A stretch of DNA of 64,000 nucleotides, taken from Cinnamomum chago (Eukaryota > Streptophyta > Magnoliopsida > Laurales > Lauraceae). Position numbers and translations under genes: made by a program. The first letter of the stretch is position 1; the number at the start of each line of letters is the position of its first letter. The stretch lies in NCBI GenBank assembly GCA_038049695.1, contig CP142459.1, positions 71,790,501 to 71,854,500 on the forward strand. Direction: 5' to 3'. The notes beneath the pieces are model-generated. The model was not told the DNA's origin. It saw nothing but the letters and a program-made list of their open reading frames with translations, and did no database searches. Below are positions 60,473 to 64,000 of the stretch, piece after piece.

Positions 60473-60548
60473 CCCACATCTTACATTTCATTGGGCATGT
60501 GTGGAGTGAAAGAATTTTAACATCTTTCTCTCTTTTATAAGGATAGAT

Positions 60549-61621
60549 AGATATACACATTTGTTTGATATAAATAGTCACAGTGGAATTAAAGTTGGGA
60601 TGTGAAGTGATGTTTACTTCACCACCGTGTTTAGACCACAGACCTTTTACACCCCCGACCCCCACACATGCCTCCTTTTACTATAAACAAATTAAATATA
60701 GTAAAGTGTGGTATAGTTAAGTTTAATTATTAAAAAAAGTGATTTTTAATCTAAACTTCCTCAGTTCTCACCTATACTTTACCTCGTATCGTCAAGCAAG
60801 AACTTCGCCATAACTCTACCTTTTACTCTAACATGCCTCACTTTTACCTTTTTTTCATCATTTGACATCTCTCTCATCCTTATTCCTCCACACATAATTC
60901 CTCCACACGTATAAACAGCCAGGCCCGGGTTTAGACTTTTGAGCCTTATCACGAGTGCAGGCATGACTCAAATGAAGGTCTAAGTCCACATATACAAACT
61001 TCTTTAAACGGGGTTCTGTTCACAGGGAGACAAATAGGGTGGTTTGGGTTGTTTTGGGTTGGGTTCTTATGGGCTTTTTGGGTTAGAACTTTGACTGCTT
61101 ATAGTTCGCGGCCTAGACCATTGTTCTCATTAGACTTTTTTTTTTTTTTTGGGTAATATCTGGTCCATCTAGAATTGTGAGAGTTAGATCGAAAGTTCTT
61201 GGATCAAAAGAGAGAGTAAAAGCATAAGCTTGCCAAATCGTGAGTTGGACTCAACTCAGCATGCCGAGGAGTACTAAGTTCAACTCAAAGACATGGGGAG
61301 TCAAGTTAATTTCTTAAAATAAAAATATTTAAAAAAGTCTATAAAATGTTAAAAGAAGGAAAAAGAAAAAACATATAAGTTTAGAACACCAATTATGAAA
61401 GAGTAAAATTAAAATATTAAAAAAAAGTCTATAAAATTTTAAAAGAAGGAAAAAAAAAACATATAAGTTTAGAACACCAATTATGAAAGAGTAAAATGTT
61501 TTAATTTTGAATCACAGGTCTCCACATGTAAGATCAAATGTTACTCTACTTGAAGATTGAAATATACTAGTACAATGTTAGTGTTTCTTCTAATAAATTG
61601 ACTCTAATTTCTAACTCCAAG
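60549..61621. other. Intergenic, with one tandem duplication
   Basis: No gene seen. Copies at 61321-61409 and 61411-61498 share AGTCTATAAAATKTTAAAAG and AGTTTAGAACACCAATTATG at a 90-bp offset. Confidence 0.6.
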
Positions 61622-62236
61622 TAGGGACTGCAATGTCACTCCTTCACCCGGTGCGGATCCAGACCCGACCCGACCCGTAAAATAATATGTTATGTGTACA
61701 TAGTTTGGACCATTTAATTTCGGGTTTAGATTTGGTTTTGGGTCAACTGAATTGGACTCAAGAAATTTGGATTTGGGTCCATCTAGTTCTAGATCCGGCT
61801 TGACACATACGCACAATACATGCCATGTACATACATGGAAAATATGTACCTGCGCGCGTAGTACATATGCATGCACACCACGCATCCAGATACATAGCAG
61901 GTAAATTTCATAGTTGGGTCCCACCTTTGTGATAGTGTGGAAGTGCACTGCAGGTGAAAGTTTTCCGTATATACCTGCATACACATATATATATATATAT
62001 ATATAAAATTTATTATTACACCAATATATATACTGCATATAATAATCTCTTTGTCCTCTTTGTAAGACCCAAATTGGACACAGATCTAGACCCAAACCCA
62101 ATGCCTTTGTTGGGTACGGCTCCTACAATTGAGACCCAATATTTTCCTGGACCCAGACTCGGAACTGATACAATTCTTTTTATTTGTGTCTGAATGTGAA
62201 TGGACCTGACCCACACCAAACCAGTTGCCATCCCTA
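61622..62236. mobile_element. Possible hAT-like MITE
   Basis: The left end TAGGGACTGCAAT and the complement of the right end TAGGGATGGCAAC match at most positions. The interior carries GACCCGACCCG and GGGTCCA words, like other plant MITEs with TAGGGATGGCAAC ends. It contains a TA microsatellite near 61985-62005. Confidence 0.45.
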
Positions 62237-62476
62237 ATTAAAAGTTATATACATTTTTTTTTTTTTTTGGATAAATGAATTTCTTTCTTTCTAAATATAT
62301 AAAGGAGGTATGATCTGATGCCTCAGCAACTAGTGAGTGGGTTGGGCCAGTCACAGGACTACTTTCTCACAGACTCGTCATTGATAGTTTGTTATGGTAC
62401 TTACTGCAAACACGCCCAAACAAGCTGCAATTTGCATCCTCTGCATCCTGTGCAGTTGGAAGTTGAAGTTCTATGT

Positions 62477-62702
62477 ATTTTTTTTTTTTTTGTTATAAAG
62501 AGCATTTCATTATATAACAAAAAGAAGAAATACAAACAACGCAGCCAGACTCAAAAGCAAACCCACCATAAAATAGACCCAAGAACGGCAGACCCCACAA
62601 AATTAGCTGCCTATCCTTAACAAAGACAACGCTCTTCCTCAATCCATATACTGATTACTAGAATAACAAAGACTAGCCAACGAATGGGCTGCTGAATAGT
62701 TG
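62477..62702 (-). mobile_element. 5'-truncated LINE-like fragment
   Basis: On the minus strand the fragment ends in poly(A) (poly-T at about 62478-62491). It is flanked by GAAGTTCTATGT at 62465-62476 and 62703-62714, a 12-bp target duplication. The minus strand reads NYSAAHSLASLCYSSNQYMD before a stop, resembling the AHSLA end of RNase H domains in plant LINEs. Length (226 bp), tail and duplication fit a heavily 5'-truncated LINE. A SINE is the alternative. Confidence 0.55.
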
Positions 62703-62714
62703 GAAGTTCTATGT

Positions 62715-64000
62715 TATTTTTTTAAAATAAATTAGGATACATGGTAAATCCATGTAGTCCATGGATCTCTCGGATAAAAGCAGGACTTGGTTCTTAATAT
62801 TTGTAAAAAATCATGTCAATGGAATAATATCAATTGACAAAACACATGATTTTTTTTTTGTCAATATCTTATTTAAGTGTACTATCATAAATATTGTCGG
62901 TTGGAGAATGTTGTGGAAGCTTTGGATCAAGTGTCATGAGTCCGCTAGCTACAATGGAAGAGACGGATCGACGTTTAGAGATTGAGAAAGTGTATTTGTC
63001 AAGAGGCCATAAGAGATTTACTAGAGATCTCTCTCACTCAAATCATTCTCTACTGTCCACATGCTTAGAGATTGATGCCTGATGAATGAGCTAATGGGTG
63101 GATAGATTGGATCTCAATAATAGCCGAACATGTAGAAGAAAATGGGGATTCTAGATCTGTCTTTCTTCTTCTCCACTATATCCTCTTTATATAACCAACC
63201 ATGGAGCAAATAACCGTTGAAGAGAAGAATAATATGATTTTTGATAGTATTATCCGTTCCCTCATTGAAGAAGAGGAAACGAAAGAAATAATTAAAGTGA
63301 GGGGCATTTTTCCTATATGTGGTTGGGGCCAAAACCAACTTGACATGGCATTGGGCCCTAGTCCACTAAGGCTAACAAATATTATAGTAGATCAAAAGAC
63401 ATATAGGATTGAAAAATTACCATTTCTTACATAAGATAGAGGTATTTTTATGAATGGCTTATATTTTAAAGAGGCAAGCCTCACAATGGATAAAACAGAT
63501 GATTTCTTTATAATATTTTATTCAAGTGTATTGCACTTGTTAAATCGTGTTGTGAGCTTAAAACTTATTATTAGAGTGAAATTATGCCACATCCTTGCAA
63601 GAGACTCTCTTTTTTTCTTAATGGTTCAGATTTTAAGCAGATGGGATGCACATGAATTTGCTATAATATTTTATTCATATGCATTATATTTCTTTTCTAT
63701 TACAATAAACAGAAAATATCTTAACTACTTTGGCCAAAAAAGAGGCTACCATTTGATTGAATTTGTGTAAAATATGTGATTTTTTTAATATCTTATTCAA
63801 TTGTATTATATGTGATAAATATATCACAGCGGCCCAATATATATATATATATATATATAAGATTAAAATATTTTCCTATCCTATATAAAATAGAGTTATT
63901 TTTTTGACCGGTTCCTATTTTAATTAGGTAAGCCTACCGTGGATAAAATACATGAGTGATTTTTATAGTATTTTATTAAAATGTATTATAAAATTCAAAT
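62715..64000. other. Intergenic, no gene seen
   Basis: AT-rich sequence with short frames that I do not recognise and a TA microsatellite near 63838-63860. Confidence 0.5.

Larger units (their letters stand above)
56290..60548. repeat. Satellite array of Helitron 5'-end-like units
   Basis: Tandem units built from three phrases: CTTTCTCTCTTTTATAAGG, AAGGGTGGGCCCCACAACTT and CATTTCATTGGGCATGTGTG. The leftmost units (56290-56460) are diverged and coincide with the Helitron 5' end. Units at 57050-57770 have a longer period (about 317-333 bp) and add CCCCATCTTTATCCATATAT, related to the single-copy Helitron sequence near 56183. Units to the right of the solo LTR are more regular. About forty copies of GTGGGCCCCAC or near matches occur. 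Confidence 0.9.

Noticed and set aside
1-64000. CRISPR arrays, operons, ribosome binding sites, replication origins
   Set aside because: The window is plant nuclear DNA. The tandem arrays found are transposon-derived or satellites, without spacer-repeat structure.

Overview
This window is nuclear DNA of a flowering plant. It has spliced genes with GT-AG introns, a plant NF-YB transcription factor, a plant-specific HIT4-like gene, a PROPEP-type immune peptide precursor, a Cassandra TRIM, plant SINEs, a Ty1/copia element of the Tork type, CACTA elements and a Helitron. The species cannot be fixed from the sequence.

Layout. 1-10343: intergenic DNA with Ty3/gypsy LTR debris (2660-4180) and a polyprotein remnant (about 5555-5940). 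10344-11003 (+): single-exon NF-YB gene. 13146-22036 (-): a 14-exon gene encoding a 349-aa HEAT INTOLERANT 4-like nuclear protein. Every splice phase closes, and its introns hold a SINE, a copia-derived retrocopy and several tandem duplications. 23284-33494: nested transposons. A CACTA element holds an LTR-like insertion, which holds a second CACTA with a perfect 3-bp target duplication, which holds a Cassandra TRIM of three LTRs with 5S rRNA-like sequence. 35055-35517 (-): a two-exon, 113-aa PROPEP-like gene whose short intron is half AG microsatellite. 37226-38590: a Mutator-like element with long inverted repeats and a perfect 9-bp target duplication. 38912-39406: a MITE. 40776-46222 (-): a complete but disabled copia element with nearly identical LTRs. 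46760-47187 (+): an unrecognised small three-exon gene. 46291-46474 and 48596-48788: two more tRNA-derived SINEs.

51644 to about 60548: a region with Helitron ends on the minus strand. Its 5'-end sequence appears to have grown into a satellite of about 4 kb. In the right part the satellite has monomers of about 75 bp, a strict 303-bp repeat and an alternating 606-bp dimer. A 666-bp solo LTR with its own TSD has landed in it. The rest, to 64000, is AT-rich intergenic DNA with a hAT-like MITE and a short LINE-like fragment.

The host genes do not form a pathway. NF-YB is a transcription factor subunit, HIT4-like is tied to chromatin in heat stress, and PROPEP is a precursor of a danger-signal peptide. 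Most of the remaining sequence is transposon-derived, and the most informative structures are the TE nest and the Helitron-derived satellite.
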